Of a stretch of DNA of 64,000 nucleotides, positions 43,342-51,597 are shown piece by piece. Each line of letters starts with the position of its first letter. The first letter of the stretch is position 1. The translations under genes were made by a program, and so were the position numbers. Source of the DNA: Caulobacter hibisci (GTDB taxonomy: Bacteria; Pseudomonadota; Alphaproteobacteria; Caulobacterales; Caulobacteraceae); the NCBI RefSeq assembly GCF_016135805.1, contig NZ_JADWOX010000020.1, forward strand, positions 43,101 to 107,100, given 5' to 3'. A model generated the notes under the pieces. It was not told where the DNA came from. It ran no database searches and was given only the letters and a program-made list of their open reading frames with translations.

Positions 43342-43850
43342 TCGCCGCCGTGCCCGCCGTGTTCGGATGCGTAGAAGACGCGCGCCAGCCGCGGGGCGCC
43401 GGACGCGTCGATGTCGAAGACCGCCGCCGTGGCGGTGGGAAAGCGGCCGCGCAGCTTGGCCAGGTCGCCGGCGTCGGCCGGGCCGCTCATGGCGAGGCGC
43501 AAAGAGAGGTCGTGCAGGCCGGGATTGTGGCCCACCACCATCACCGTTCCGGCCGGAGCGTCGGCCTCTCGCACGGCGGCCAGAACCTCCTGGGCCTCGG
43601 CGTGATAGAGGTCGCGCAGGGTCTCGGCGGTCGCGCCCGGAAAGGCGCCGGCGGCGGCCTCCCAAGTCTCGCGGGTGCGACGGGCGGCCGAAACCAGCAC
43701 GAGATCGGGCGACAGGCCTTCCGACGCCAGCGCCGAGGCGATCAGCGCCACGTCCTGGCGGCCGCGCTCGGCGAGCGCCCGCTCGAAGTCGCCGCCCTGG
43801 GCGGCGTGCCGCTCGGCCTTGCCGTGGCGCATCAGGATCAACCGGTCCAT
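43338..43850 (-). CDS. SixA-like phosphohistidine phosphatase
   Basis: A 170-residue histidine phosphatase. LILMRHGKAE at the N-terminus carries the phospho-accepting His, VSAARRTRETWEA the substrate-binding Arg, and VVGHNPGLHDL the second His. The short form is that of SixA, which removes phosphate from histidine in signalling proteins. ATG 43850 has GGAGAG about 5 bases upstream. It is the first gene of a five-gene run that ends with a histidine kinase, which makes a phosphorelay substrate attractive but unproven. Confidence 0.88.
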   Translation of the reverse strand: MDRLILMRHGKAERHAAQGGDFERALAERGRQDVALIASALASEGLSPDLVLVSAARRTRETWEAAAGAFPGATAETLRDLYHAEAQEVLAAVREADAPAGTVMVVGHNPGLHDLSLRLAMSGPADAGDLAKLRGRFPTATAAVFDIDASGAPRLARVFYASEHGGHGGE

Positions 43851-43985
43851 GCGGCTCTCCATAGAGCGGTTTCTGGGCGGGGCAAATGGCGAGGAACGCC
43901 GTCTTGTCGATCTCCTCATACGAGCCCGCCGGCCAAGCTCAAAGCGTATGGTTGACACCTTCGCCGACAGGCGGTCCAAGGCGAC

Positions 43986-45143
43986 ATGGCCGATCTCGAC
44001 CTGGACGTTTCCGCGCCGCTCGGCGGCGGTGTCTGGCGCTTCCCCGCCGACCGGCCGCTGGTGCTCGATTCAGGCGCGAAGATCGCGGGCCTGGAAGTGG
44101 CCTACCAGACCTATGGCGCGCTGAACGACGACGGTTCCAACGCCATCCTGATCTGCCACGCCCTGACCGGCGACCAGTACGTGGCCGGGGCCAATCCGAC
44201 GACCGGCAAGCCCGGATGGTGGACGCGGCTGGTCGGTCCCGGCAAGCCGATCGACCCGGCCCGGCACTTCGTCATCTGCTCCAACGTCATCGGCGGCTGC
44301 ATGGGCTCGACCGGCCCCGCCTCTATCAATCCGGCGACCGGCGAGCCCTGGGGCCTGTCGTTCCCGATCCTGACCATCGCCGACATGGTGCGGGCCCAGG
44401 CCATGCTGATCGACGCCCTGGGGGTCGACACCCTGCTGGCGGTGGTCGGCGGCTCGATGGGCGGCATGCAGGTCCAGCAGTGGGCGGTGGACTATCCGGG
44501 CAAGCTGTTCAGCGCCGTGATCGTGGCCTCGGCCTCGCGGCATTCGGCCCAGAACATCGCTTTCCACGAGGTGGGACGCCAGGCGATCATGGCCGATCCC
44601 GAATGGCGCGGCGGGGCCTATGCGGCCCAGGGCTCGCGGCCCGAGAAGGGCCTGGCCGTGGCCCGGATGGCCGCCCACATCACCTACCTCTCGGAGCCCG
44701 CCTTGCAGCGCAAGTTCGGGCGCGAGCTCCAGCGCGACGGCCTGTCCTGGGGCTTCGACGCCGACTTCCAGGTCGAGAGCTATCTGCGCCACCAGGGGGC
44801 GGCGTTCGTCGACCGCTTCGACGCCAACTCCTACCTCTACATCACCCGGGCCATGGACTATTTCGACCTGGCCGCGCCGCATGGCGGGGTGCTGGCCAAT
44901 GCCTTCAAGGCCGCGCGCGACGTGCGGTTCTGCGTGCTCAGCTTCACCAGCGACTGGCTCTATCCGACCTCGGAAAGCCGCCACATCGTCCGCGCCCTGA
45001 CCGCCGCCGGCTGCCGCGCCGCCTTCGCCGAGATCGACAGCGACAAGGGCCACGACGCCTTCCTGCTCGACGAGCCGGTGATGGACGCGGCTTTGACGGG
45101 GTTCATGGGCTCGGTGGAGCGGGAACGGGGGATCGGGCGATGA
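43986..45143 (+). CDS. metX: Homoserine O-acyltransferase
   Basis: A 385-residue alpha/beta hydrolase-fold enzyme that acylates homoserine in methionine synthesis. GGSMGGMQVQQW contains the nucleophilic Ser, and the Asp and His lie in FTSDWLYP and DKGHDAFLLD. ICHALTGDQYV and NVIGGCMGSTGP are family signatures. Whether acetyl-CoA or succinyl-CoA is used cannot be told reliably by eye. TTGACA lies about 35 bases upstream. I looked for a SAM-II riboswitch before it and saw no convincing one. metW follows. Confidence 0.94.
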   Translation: MADLDLDVSAPLGGGVWRFPADRPLVLDSGAKIAGLEVAYQTYGALNDDGSNAILICHALTGDQYVAGANPTTGKPGWWTRLVGPGKPIDPARHFVICSNVIGGCMGSTGPASINPATGEPWGLSFPILTIADMVRAQAMLIDALGVDTLLAVVGGSMGGMQVQQWAVDYPGKLFSAVIVASASRHSAQNIAFHEVGRQAIMADPEWRGGAYAAQGSRPEKGLAVARMAAHITYLSEPALQRKFGRELQRDGLSWGFDADFQVESYLRHQGAAFVDRFDANSYLYITRAMDYFDLAAPHGGVLANAFKAARDVRFCVLSFTSDWLYPTSESRHIVRALTAAGCRAAFAEIDSDKGHDAFLLDEPVMDAALTGFMGSVERERGIGR

Positions 45144-45158
45144 GGGCGGCTGTCATTC

Positions 45159-45294
45159 AGGAACCTCTCCCTCTGGGGGAGGCGATCGCGCAGCGATCGG
45201 TGGGGGGAGTTTTGCAAGGACGATCCGCCCCCTCGGAAGCTGAAAACGGCCCCCCTCCGGCCTTCGGCCGCCTCCCCCACAGGGGGAGGTTCCT
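45159..45294. repeat. Paired intergenic repeat, 136 bp class, copy 1
   Basis: The termini are AGGAACCTC and GAGGTTCCT, an inverted pair. Inside are GCGATCGCGCAGCGATCG on the left and GGCCTTCGGCC with CTCCCCCACAGGGGGAG on the right, around a spacer with CTGAAAACGGC. The length is 136 bp, identical to the copies at 51413 and 57779. It fills the metX-metW gap, and its right edge (GGGGGAGG) is the ribosome binding site of metW. Confidence 0.9.
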
Positions 45295-45951
45295 TTGATC
45301 CGCGAGGACTTCCGCGAGATCCTGCGCCTCGTCCGCCCCGGCGCGCGGGTGCTCGATGTCGGCTGCGGGGAGGGGGCGCTACTGGAGCTGCTGACCCAGG
45401 AGAAGCAGGTCGATGGCCGGGGACTGGAGATCAGCGCCCACGGCGTGGCCGCCTGCATGGCGCGGGGGCTGTCGGTGGTGCAGGGGGACGCCGACCAGGA
45501 TCTCGACCACTTCCCCGACAAGACCTTCGACTACGCGGTGCTGTCCCAGACCCTGCAGGCCACCCGCAAGCCGCGCCACGTGCTGGACGAGCTGCTGCGG
45601 ATCGCCGACCGGGCCATCGTCTCGTTCCCCAATTTCGGCCATTGGAGCGTGCGCTGGTCGCTGCTCAGCCGAGGAAGGATGCCGCAGACCAAGGCCCTGC
45701 CGACCCCCTGGTGGTCGACGCCCAACATCCACCTGTGCACTCTGGCCGACTTCATGGCCCTGACGCAGGACCTGGGCGTGCGGGTCGACGCCAGCGCCGC
45801 CTTCGCCGGCAAGGGTCCGGCGCGCGCCATCGACCCGACCAAGGCCCTGGAAAACTGGCGCTCGGAGAGCTGCCTGTTCCTGCTCAGCCGCGGCGCTCCT
45901 GCCCAGAGGGTGGAACCTAGCGCCGTTTCAGGCGATCTCCTGATCCCATGA
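45295..45951 (+). CDS. metW: MetW methyltransferase-like protein
   Basis: A 218-residue class I methyltransferase-fold protein. VLDVGCGEGALLELL is motif I, and YAVLSQTLQATRKPRHVLDELLRI and FPNFGHWSVRW are signatures of MetW, the partner of MetX. In other bacteria MetW is needed for full homoserine acyltransferase activity. The start is the TTG at 45295, right after the 136-bp repeat; the repeat supplies GGGGGAGG about 6 bases upstream. The stop overlaps the next gene by ATGA. Confidence 0.92.
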   Translation: MIREDFREILRLVRPGARVLDVGCGEGALLELLTQEKQVDGRGLEISAHGVAACMARGLSVVQGDADQDLDHFPDKTFDYAVLSQTLQATRKPRHVLDELLRIADRAIVSFPNFGHWSVRWSLLSRGRMPQTKALPTPWWSTPNIHLCTLADFMALTQDLGVRVDASAAFAGKGPARAIDPTKALENWRSESCLFLLSRGAPAQRVEPSAVSGDLLIP

Positions 45952-46691
45952 AGCTGCGGCTGATGACCTATAACGTCCACCGTTGCGTGGGCGGCGACCG
46001 CAGGCTCGACGTCGAACGCGTGGCCGAGGTGATCTCGGCCCACGAGCCGGACGTCGTGGCCTTGCAGGAACTCGACGTGGGCCGGCTGCGCACCGGCAAC
46101 GTCGATCAGGCCCACCGCTTGGCCGAACTCCTGAAGATGGGCTTCCACTTCCACCCGGCCATGACGGTGGAGGAGGAGCTCTATGGCGACGCCATCCTCA
46201 CCCACCTGCCCGAGAAGCTGATCAAGTCCGGCCCGCTGCCGTTCTATCGCGCCGTGCCGGGGCTGGAGCCGCGCGGGGCGCTTTGGGTCGAGGTGATGGT
46301 CGGCGGCAAGCCGGTGCAGATCATCAACGCCCACCTTGGTCTGGTGCCCCAGGAGCAGAAGCGCCAGGCCGCCGCCCTGGTCGGCGAAAGCTGGATGGCG
46401 TCCGACCGCTGGACCGCGCCGGGCGTGCTGCTGGGCGACTTCAACGCCACCCCCTATTCGGCCACCTACCGCCTGCTGAAGGCCGCCGCCCGCGACGCCC
46501 AGACCGTCTCGGCCGGCTGGGGCAAGGCCCCGACCGCGACCTTCCCGTCGAACTTCCCGTTCATGCGCATCGACCACGTGTTCCTGACCAAGGGCCTGCG
46601 CACGGTGAACGTCTTCTCGCCGTATGACGCCCTGGCGCGGGTGGCGTCGGATCACCTACCGCTGGTGGTGGACCTGGAGATTGAGGACTGA
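45948..46691 (+). CDS. Endonuclease/exonuclease/phosphatase-family protein
   Basis: A 247-residue metal-dependent hydrolase. LMTYNVHRCVGGD, DVVALQELDV, INAHLGL, LLGDFNATP and SDHLPLVVDLE are the ordered catalytic motifs of the EEP superfamily (Asn, Glu, His, Asp/Asn, Asp/His). Substrates range from DNA to phospholipids. A phospholipase D-like gene lies convergent and nearby, and such pairs often act on phospholipids, but this remains inference. It overlaps metW by four bases. Confidence 0.9.
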   Translation: MKLRLMTYNVHRCVGGDRRLDVERVAEVISAHEPDVVALQELDVGRLRTGNVDQAHRLAELLKMGFHFHPAMTVEEELYGDAILTHLPEKLIKSGPLPFYRAVPGLEPRGALWVEVMVGGKPVQIINAHLGLVPQEQKRQAAALVGESWMASDRWTAPGVLLGDFNATPYSATYRLLKAAARDAQTVSAGWGKAPTATFPSNFPFMRIDHVFLTKGLRTVNVFSPYDALARVASDHLPLVVDLEIED

Positions 46692-46743
46692 GCGGAAGGC
46701 CGGAAATCCCGTCAGGATTTTGGGGCGGGAGGATCCGCTCCCG

Positions 46744-47247
46744 CTATCGACCGCTCCCGAGATCATACAGGCGCGGATCGCCAGCCCTGTAGACGTCTCC
46801 GTAGAAGGTGGCGCTTGCCTGCCCGGGCAGGAGGATCGGCCTGACGCATCGCCCCGTGACGATGGAACGGATCGCCTCGACGAAGGTCTCTCCGGCGAAC
46901 CAGGGGGTCTCCATCATGTCGCTGGTTCCGAAACAGCGTCCGGACGCGCCGATATGGAGGACGGCGTAATCCGCATGGGTACGCCCGATTGCGATGAGGC
47001 GCTCGCCGGACAGCCTCTGGATTTCCTGTATCTCGGCCGGCGCATGAATTTCGCCGGTGAAGACGACGTCTCCCGCCGCGCACTCGACCCCCGTCGTGTT
47101 CTTGCCGACCTGGAGGCCGGAAAAGGCCTCGAGAATCGACCTGGCGGGATGATCCGCCGGCAGCCCGGGCGCTGTCCTGGCGCGTCGATCGGGTTTCCAT
47201 CCGGCGTGAGCGAAAAGCGCCATCAGGTCGGGTGGGAGATCGTGCAT
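46744..47247 (-). CDS. SUKH-3-like protein (possible immunity protein)
   Basis: A 167-residue protein starting MHDLPPDLMALFAHAGWKPDRR. The AGWxPxR near the N-terminus, ILEAFSGLQVG in the middle, and an acidic-aromatic core (TDMMETPWF type) resemble the SUKH-3 branch of SMI1/KNR4-like proteins, many of which protect cells against contact-dependent or polymorphic toxins. No toxin gene is nearby. Base composition is lower in GC than in the flanking genes, and codons such as ATA and GGA occur, suggesting transfer. The family call is by eye and moderate. Confidence 0.55.
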   Translation of the reverse strand: MHDLPPDLMALFAHAGWKPDRRARTAPGLPADHPARSILEAFSGLQVGKNTTGVECAAGDVVFTGEIHAPAEIQEIQRLSGERLIAIGRTHADYAVLHIGASGRCFGTSDMMETPWFAGETFVEAIRSIVTGRCVRPILLPGQASATFYGDVYRAGDPRLYDLGSGR

Positions 47248-47295
47248 CGGCCTTGGCGTGATGGCGAGCGTACAGGGCGATTCTAGACGCAGAAT

Positions 47296-48804
47296 CTACA
47301 GCTGCAAATGCTCCGGCGGCGCGGGTGGTGGCTCCGTCAGCCGAGCCAGGTCGTGCTTCAGGCGCTTGCGGCGGCCCCAGGGGCGCCAGGCGTCGTCGGG
47401 GGCGATGGCGTCGCCCAGGCTCCAGTCGGCGACGAACTTCTTGAAGCCCTTCAGCGGCACGGCGCCCACCGGCTCCAGCCGGCGCGGGCCGGTCTTGCCG
47501 TCGAGGGCGTCGATGGCCGGGCCCAGGCCGCCGTATTCGAGGAAGGCCTCCAGCAGCACCTCGGTCTCGACCCCCAGGAAGTGGCCGACCAGCCGGCCCA
47601 GGAAGGCGGCGATGGCCAGGCGCTCGTCCTCGTCGCGGGCCTCGAAGCCGATGTCGCACTCGGTGTCGAGGCCGATGGAGCGGTTGTTGAGATTGGCCGA
47701 GCCCAGCCGCAGCACCCGGTCGTCGGCGACCGCCACCTTGGAGTGGACGATGATCGGCGCGCCCTTGGGCGTGCGGGCGCTGAAGGCCGAGAAGCGGCCG
47801 TGGACGTCGACCTCGCGCAGGCGGTTGATGGCCGCCGTGCGGGCGCTGTCCATGGTGATCTGGTCGAAATAGCTGGGGCTGCGGGCCGGACCGATGGTCA
47901 CCACCTCGGGGCCGTCGGGCTCGGCCAGGCGCTCGGCCAGGGCTTCGACGACGATCGGCGAGGTCAGGTACTGGTTCTCCACATAGATCAGCCATTGGGC
48001 CGTGCGGATCATCTGCAGGTGCAACTGCAGGCACTCGGTGACCTCGACATCGTGGCGCCAGGCCGGCTGGGTGCGGGCGATGCCAACCGGCAGGCGGCGC
48101 AGCAGCGGCGTCAGATGCTCGGGCCAGGGCGTGATCGCCGGCCGCTCGGGCGGATCCAGGGTTTCGCCGGTGGCCTTGCGCCAGCGCTCGGCGAACAGGT
48201 CGCCCAGGGCCGCGGCGGCCGGCCCGTCGACCAGGGCGGCGACCTCGTGGCGGGCCGGATAGTGGCGCCCGGTCGGCAGGCGCCGGCGCGGGTCGTTGTC
48301 GAGGTGGGCGGTGGTGTCCCAGCGGTCGACGCCGATGTCGCCGCCGCTGAGCAGGGCGCTGACGCCGTCGACCACGACCACCTTCTGGTGATGGCAGGCG
48401 CTGGCCGGCAGGGTGTTGTCCAGCCGGTACTTGACCTTGGAGCCGGCGAAGAAGGCCGCGCCGCGCTGCGGGCCGAACAGCTGCGAGGCGGCGATCGGGA
48501 ACGGCATGTCCCAGGCCAGCACCCGCACGTCCAGCGCCGGGTTCAGCGCCGCCTGCCGGCGCAGCAGCAGGCCGATGCGGTCGGCGTGCTCGGGATCGCG
48601 GCTCTTCTTGACGCGGTCGGGATCGAGCCTCGTCAGCGGATCGAACACCCAGGCCAGGATCCAGATCGAGTGCTTGGCCGACAGCAGCAGGGCCTTAAGC
48701 GCGTCGAAGGCCTCGTCGTTGTCGATGAACAGCGCCAGCCGGTCGGCGGTCTCGACCCGCCAACAGGTCGAGCCCGGACAGAAGACGGATTCGGATTCTG
48801 CCAT
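47296..48804 (-). CDS. Phospholipase D-like protein
   Basis: A 502-residue protein with two HKD motifs, HHQKVVVVDG near residue 145 and HSKVAVADDRVLRLGSANLNNRS near residues 355-375. Both are complete, so the enzyme should hydrolyse or transfer phosphodiesters such as phosphatidyl groups. VENQYLTSP lies between them. The two-HKD layout and length match bacterial PLD1/2-like or cardiolipin-synthase-like enzymes without N-terminal membrane helices. I see no signal peptide. Confidence 0.9.
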   Translation of the reverse strand: MAESESVFCPGSTCWRVETADRLALFIDNDEAFDALKALLLSAKHSIWILAWVFDPLTRLDPDRVKKSRDPEHADRIGLLLRRQAALNPALDVRVLAWDMPFPIAASQLFGPQRGAAFFAGSKVKYRLDNTLPASACHHQKVVVVDGVSALLSGGDIGVDRWDTTAHLDNDPRRRLPTGRHYPARHEVAALVDGPAAAALGDLFAERWRKATGETLDPPERPAITPWPEHLTPLLRRLPVGIARTQPAWRHDVEVTECLQLHLQMIRTAQWLIYVENQYLTSPIVVEALAERLAEPDGPEVVTIGPARSPSYFDQITMDSARTAAINRLREVDVHGRFSAFSARTPKGAPIIVHSKVAVADDRVLRLGSANLNNRSIGLDTECDIGFEARDEDERLAIAAFLGRLVGHFLGVETEVLLEAFLEYGGLGPAIDALDGKTGPRRLEPVGAVPLKGFKKFVADWSLGDAIAPDDAWRPWGRRKRLKHDLARLTEPPPAPPEHLQL

Positions 48805-48872
48805 GACGCCCCTACGCCGCTACTCCGCTCGAAAACGTGCGGCGTCGAATATGGCTCCGCTTGGCGGAAAGA

Positions 48873-49217
48873 TCAGCCGGCGATGGCGGCGGCGTCGCGC
48901 TCGCCGGTGCGGATGCGCAGGGCCTGCTCCAGGTCCATGACGAACACCTTGCCGTCGCCGATCTTGCCGGTGTTGGCGGTGCGTTGCAGGGCCTCGATGA
49001 CGGCGTCGGCCACGTCGGTGGGCACGGCGATCTCGAGCTTGACCTTCGGCAGCAGCTTCACCTCGTACTCGGCGCCGCGATAGACCTCGGTCTTGCCCTT
49101 CTGGCGGCCGTAGCCGCGGACTTCGGTCACCGTCAGGCCGGAGGCGCCGGCTTCTGTGACCGCTTCGAGCACGGCGTCCAGACGGCTGGGCTTGATCACG
49201 GCGACGATCATCTTCAT
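48873..49217 (-). CDS. glnK: P-II nitrogen regulatory protein
   Basis: A 114-residue trimeric signal protein that reports 2-oxoglutarate, ATP/ADP and nitrogen state. The T-loop Tyr51 lies in YRGAEYEVKLLPK, so uridylylation by GlnD is possible. TGKIGDGKVFV is the nucleotide-binding B-loop. Neither amtB nor glnA is adjacent, so choosing between the GlnK and GlnB names is uncertain; the symbol is tentative. It lies upstream of the phospholipase D gene on the same strand, with a 68-base gap. Confidence 0.9.
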   Translation of the reverse strand: MKMIVAVIKPSRLDAVLEAVTEAGASGLTVTEVRGYGRQKGKTEVYRGAEYEVKLLPKVKLEIAVPTDVADAVIEALQRTANTGKIGDGKVFVMDLEQALRIRTGERDAAAIAG

Positions 49218-49246
49218 GGCGCGGCTTCCCCTTGATACGCGGCCGG

Positions 49247-50077
49247 TTACGGCTGTGTCGGCGACTCAAGGCTAGGCCCTGCCGCCACAGCTTCCAATAG
49301 TGTTCCGGTCCTTACGGTTCCCGGCGCCTTCCGAACAGGCGCCGCGCCGGCCGGCACCGGCGGCATGACCGGCGCGAACACCCGCGCCCGGGCCCGGGTG
49401 CCGCGCGGCTTGACCGCGAAGGTCTGCTTGACGGCTTCCATCAGGATCAGGCCGGCGAAGCGCGGCCACAGGCGCGCGCCGACCTGTTCGAAGCCCTCGG
49501 CCCAGCCGGCGGTGAAGGCCAGCGGCGGGGCGTAGAGCGCCCGCGTCCAGCCGGCGGGCTCCAGGTCGGCCTCGCGCAGCAAGTTCTCCAGCTGGCTGCG
49601 GCTGAACGGGCGCCCGTGCCCGAACGGCGTGCTTTCCGCCCCGGCCCAGACCCCATCGCGCGAAGCCACGGCGACGATCAGCCGGCCCGACGGGGCCATC
49701 ACCCGCCACAGCTCGCGCAGCACGGCGGCCGGATCGTCGGCCTCTTCCAGGGCGTGGACGGCCAGGATGCGGTCGAACATGGCGTTGGGAAAGGGCAGGG
49801 CGGTTTCTTCCACCAGGGTCGCCTGGTTGGGGCTGGCCTGGTTGCGCTCGCCGCCGGGCCAGACCTCGACGCCCTGCGTCGCCGGCATGGCCGCCACCAC
49901 GCGGCGGGCCTTGGCGCGGGCCTGGTCGAGGAAGGGGGTGGCGTAGCCCAGGCCCAGCACGTCCAGCCCATTGGCGTCGCCCCAGGCCTCGGCCACCTTG
50001 CGGCCGAGCATCTCCCGCGCCACCCGGCCCAGCGGGGCGGCGTAGAAGGCTCTGAGGTCGAGCACGTCGCGGCGCAT
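49247..50077 (-). CDS. Class I SAM-dependent methyltransferase
   Basis: A 276-residue protein. LDVLGLGYATPFL replaces the usual E/DxGxGxG motif I with GLGYAT, a pattern seen in a group of alphaproteobacterial methyltransferases near gloB. FDRILAVHALEEADDPAAVLRELWRVMAPSGRLIVAV (in pieces) forms motifs II and III. The C-terminus is basic and Pro/Ala-rich. It is divergent from gloB, with 91 bases between the starts. The substrate is unknown. Confidence 0.8.
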   Translation of the reverse strand: MRRDVLDLRAFYAAPLGRVAREMLGRKVAEAWGDANGLDVLGLGYATPFLDQARAKARRVVAAMPATQGVEVWPGGERNQASPNQATLVEETALPFPNAMFDRILAVHALEEADDPAAVLRELWRVMAPSGRLIVAVASRDGVWAGAESTPFGHGRPFSRSQLENLLREADLEPAGWTRALYAPPLAFTAGWAEGFEQVGARLWPRFAGLILMEAVKQTFAVKPRGTRARARVFAPVMPPVPAGAAPVRKAPGTVRTGTLLEAVAAGPSLESPTQP

Positions 50078-50168
50078 TGAGTCTCCGTGGCGTCGAGGCC
50101 ATCTATGTAGGCGGGCGAATCCCCCGCGTCACGCCCGCCGACCCCAGTCCGTGACCAAGGCCGCCCGC

Positions 50169-50915
50169 ATGCCGCTGCAAATCCACCAGTTCCCCTGCCT
50201 CTCCGACAATTACGGCTTTCTCGTGCGCGACGTCGCCACCGGCAAGACCGCCTGCATCGACACGCCGGAGGCCGACGCCATCCTGCTGCAGCTGGAAAAG
50301 CTGGGCTGGGGCCTCGACATGATCCTCAACACCCACTGGCATCCCGACCACGCCGGCGGCAACGAGGCGATCAAGGCCGCCACCGGCGCGACCATCATCG
50401 GCCCCCAGGAGGTGACCCGCATCGCGCCGCTGGACCGCGCGGTGGTCGGCGGCGATGTGGTCGAACTGGGCGAGACGCGGTTCTCGGTCATCGACAGCGG
50501 CGGCCACACCCTGGGCCATGTGGCCTATCACGACGCACTAGACGCCGTGGCCTTCGTCGGCGACACCCTGTTCGCCCTGGGCTGCGGGCGGATGTTCGAG
50601 GGCGATCCCGAGCAGATGTGGGCCTCGCTGTCGCGGCTGGCGGCCCTGCCCGACGACACCACCGTCTACTGCGCCCACGAATACACCGCCTCCAACGCCC
50701 GCTTCGCTTTGTCGGTCGACGCCGACCCGGTGCTGAAGGCGCGGACGGACGACGTGTTCGCCGCCCGCGAGCGCGGCGAGGCCACCGTGCCCACCACCAT
50801 TGGCCTTGAGAAGGCCACCAACCCCTTCCTGCGCGCGCCGCTGCTGCGGCCGGGCCTGGCGCCGGCCCAGGCCTTCGCCGAAATCCGCGCGGCCAAGGAC
50901 GGTTTCAAGGGATGA
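50169..50915 (+). CDS. gloB: Hydroxyacylglutathione hydrolase (glyoxalase II)
   Basis: A 248-residue metallo-beta-lactamase-fold enzyme that hydrolyses S-lactoylglutathione. THWHPDHAGGN gives the metal-binding THxHxDH motif, GGHTLGHVAY another ligand His, and FVGDTLFALGCGRMFEG the bridging Asp. CAHEYTASNARFAL and the C-terminal FLRA are typical of GloB. I chose ATG 50169 (MPLQIHQFPCLSDNYGFL); a GTG at 50151 would add six residues. The stop overlaps the cupin gene by four bases. Confidence 0.94.
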   Translation: MPLQIHQFPCLSDNYGFLVRDVATGKTACIDTPEADAILLQLEKLGWGLDMILNTHWHPDHAGGNEAIKAATGATIIGPQEVTRIAPLDRAVVGGDVVELGETRFSVIDSGGHTLGHVAYHDALDAVAFVGDTLFALGCGRMFEGDPEQMWASLSRLAALPDDTTVYCAHEYTASNARFALSVDADPVLKARTDDVFAARERGEATVPTTIGLEKATNPFLRAPLLRPGLAPAQAFAEIRAAKDGFKG

Positions 50916-51388
50916 GTGCGATGAGCGTTTTGGGCATTTCCGGCGCAGCCCTTTCGGGTGATTTGGGCGCCCAGGAGATCGTGCGCCTGCTCGGCATGGC
51001 GCCGCATCCCGAAGGCGGCTGGTACGTGCGGGTGTTCGAGGACGCCCCCAACGCCGAGGGCCGCCCGGCCTCGACGGCAATCTACTACCTGCTGGAGGCC
51101 GAACAGATGTCGGCCTGGCATCGCATCGACGCGGTCGAGGTCTGGCATTGGTACGCCGGCGCCCCGATCTCGCTGACCCTGTCGCCGCCCGACGGCGTCG
51201 GCATGACGCCCCACACCCTGGGTCCGGACCTGCGGGCCGGCTGCCGGCCGCAGGTGGTGGTGCCGGTCGGCTGGTGGCAGACGGCGGTGTCGCTGGGGGC
51301 CTGGACGCTGGTCGGCTGCACCGTGGCGCCGGGGTTCAGCTTCGAGGGGTTCGAACTGGCGCCCGACGGGTGGCGGCCCCGGGCGTAG
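50912..51388 (+). CDS. Cupin-fold protein, DUF985 type
   Basis: A 158-residue beta-barrel protein. IVRLLGMAPHPEGGWYVRVFE, STAIYYLLEAEQMSAWHRIDAVEVWHWYAG and VPVGWWQTA are the conserved parts of DUF985 cupins, with the metal-binding His in the WHRID and WHWY stretch. It overlaps gloB by ATGA, so the two are made together, but no shared pathway is known. Confidence 0.88.
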   Translation: MSAMSVLGISGAALSGDLGAQEIVRLLGMAPHPEGGWYVRVFEDAPNAEGRPASTAIYYLLEAEQMSAWHRIDAVEVWHWYAGAPISLTLSPPDGVGMTPHTLGPDLRAGCRPQVVVPVGWWQTAVSLGAWTLVGCTVAPGFSFEGFELAPDGWRPRA

Positions 51389-51412
51389 GCCTGAGCCTTA
51401 AGGCGTCGCTCA

Positions 51413-51548
51413 AGGAACCTCCCCCTGTGGGGGAGGCGATCGCGCAGCGATCGGAGGGGGGAGTGTCGACAAAGCTGGCTTTGTCAGCGGCGGCTGAAAG
51501 CGGCCCCCCACCGGCCTTCGGCCGCCTCCCCCACAGGGGGAGGTTCCT
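51413..51548. repeat. Paired intergenic repeat, 136 bp class, copy 2
   Basis: AGGAACCTCCCCC at the left end and GGGGGAGGTTCCT at the right end, with GCGATCGCGCAGCGATCG and GGCCTTCGGCC inside. The spacer has GGCGGCTGAAAGCGGC. It is exactly 136 bp and lies between the convergent cupin and acetyltransferase genes. Confidence 0.9.
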
Positions 51549-51597
51549 CCAGGATGGCCTTCGCCCGCACCTCTTTCTTCAAGGAAAGGGTCTCTGA

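Noticed and set aside
43863..43985. SAM-II riboswitch before metX
   Set aside because: This riboswitch class often precedes metX in alphaproteobacteria, but I could not find the conserved GCTAAA-type pseudoknot strand or matching stem here.
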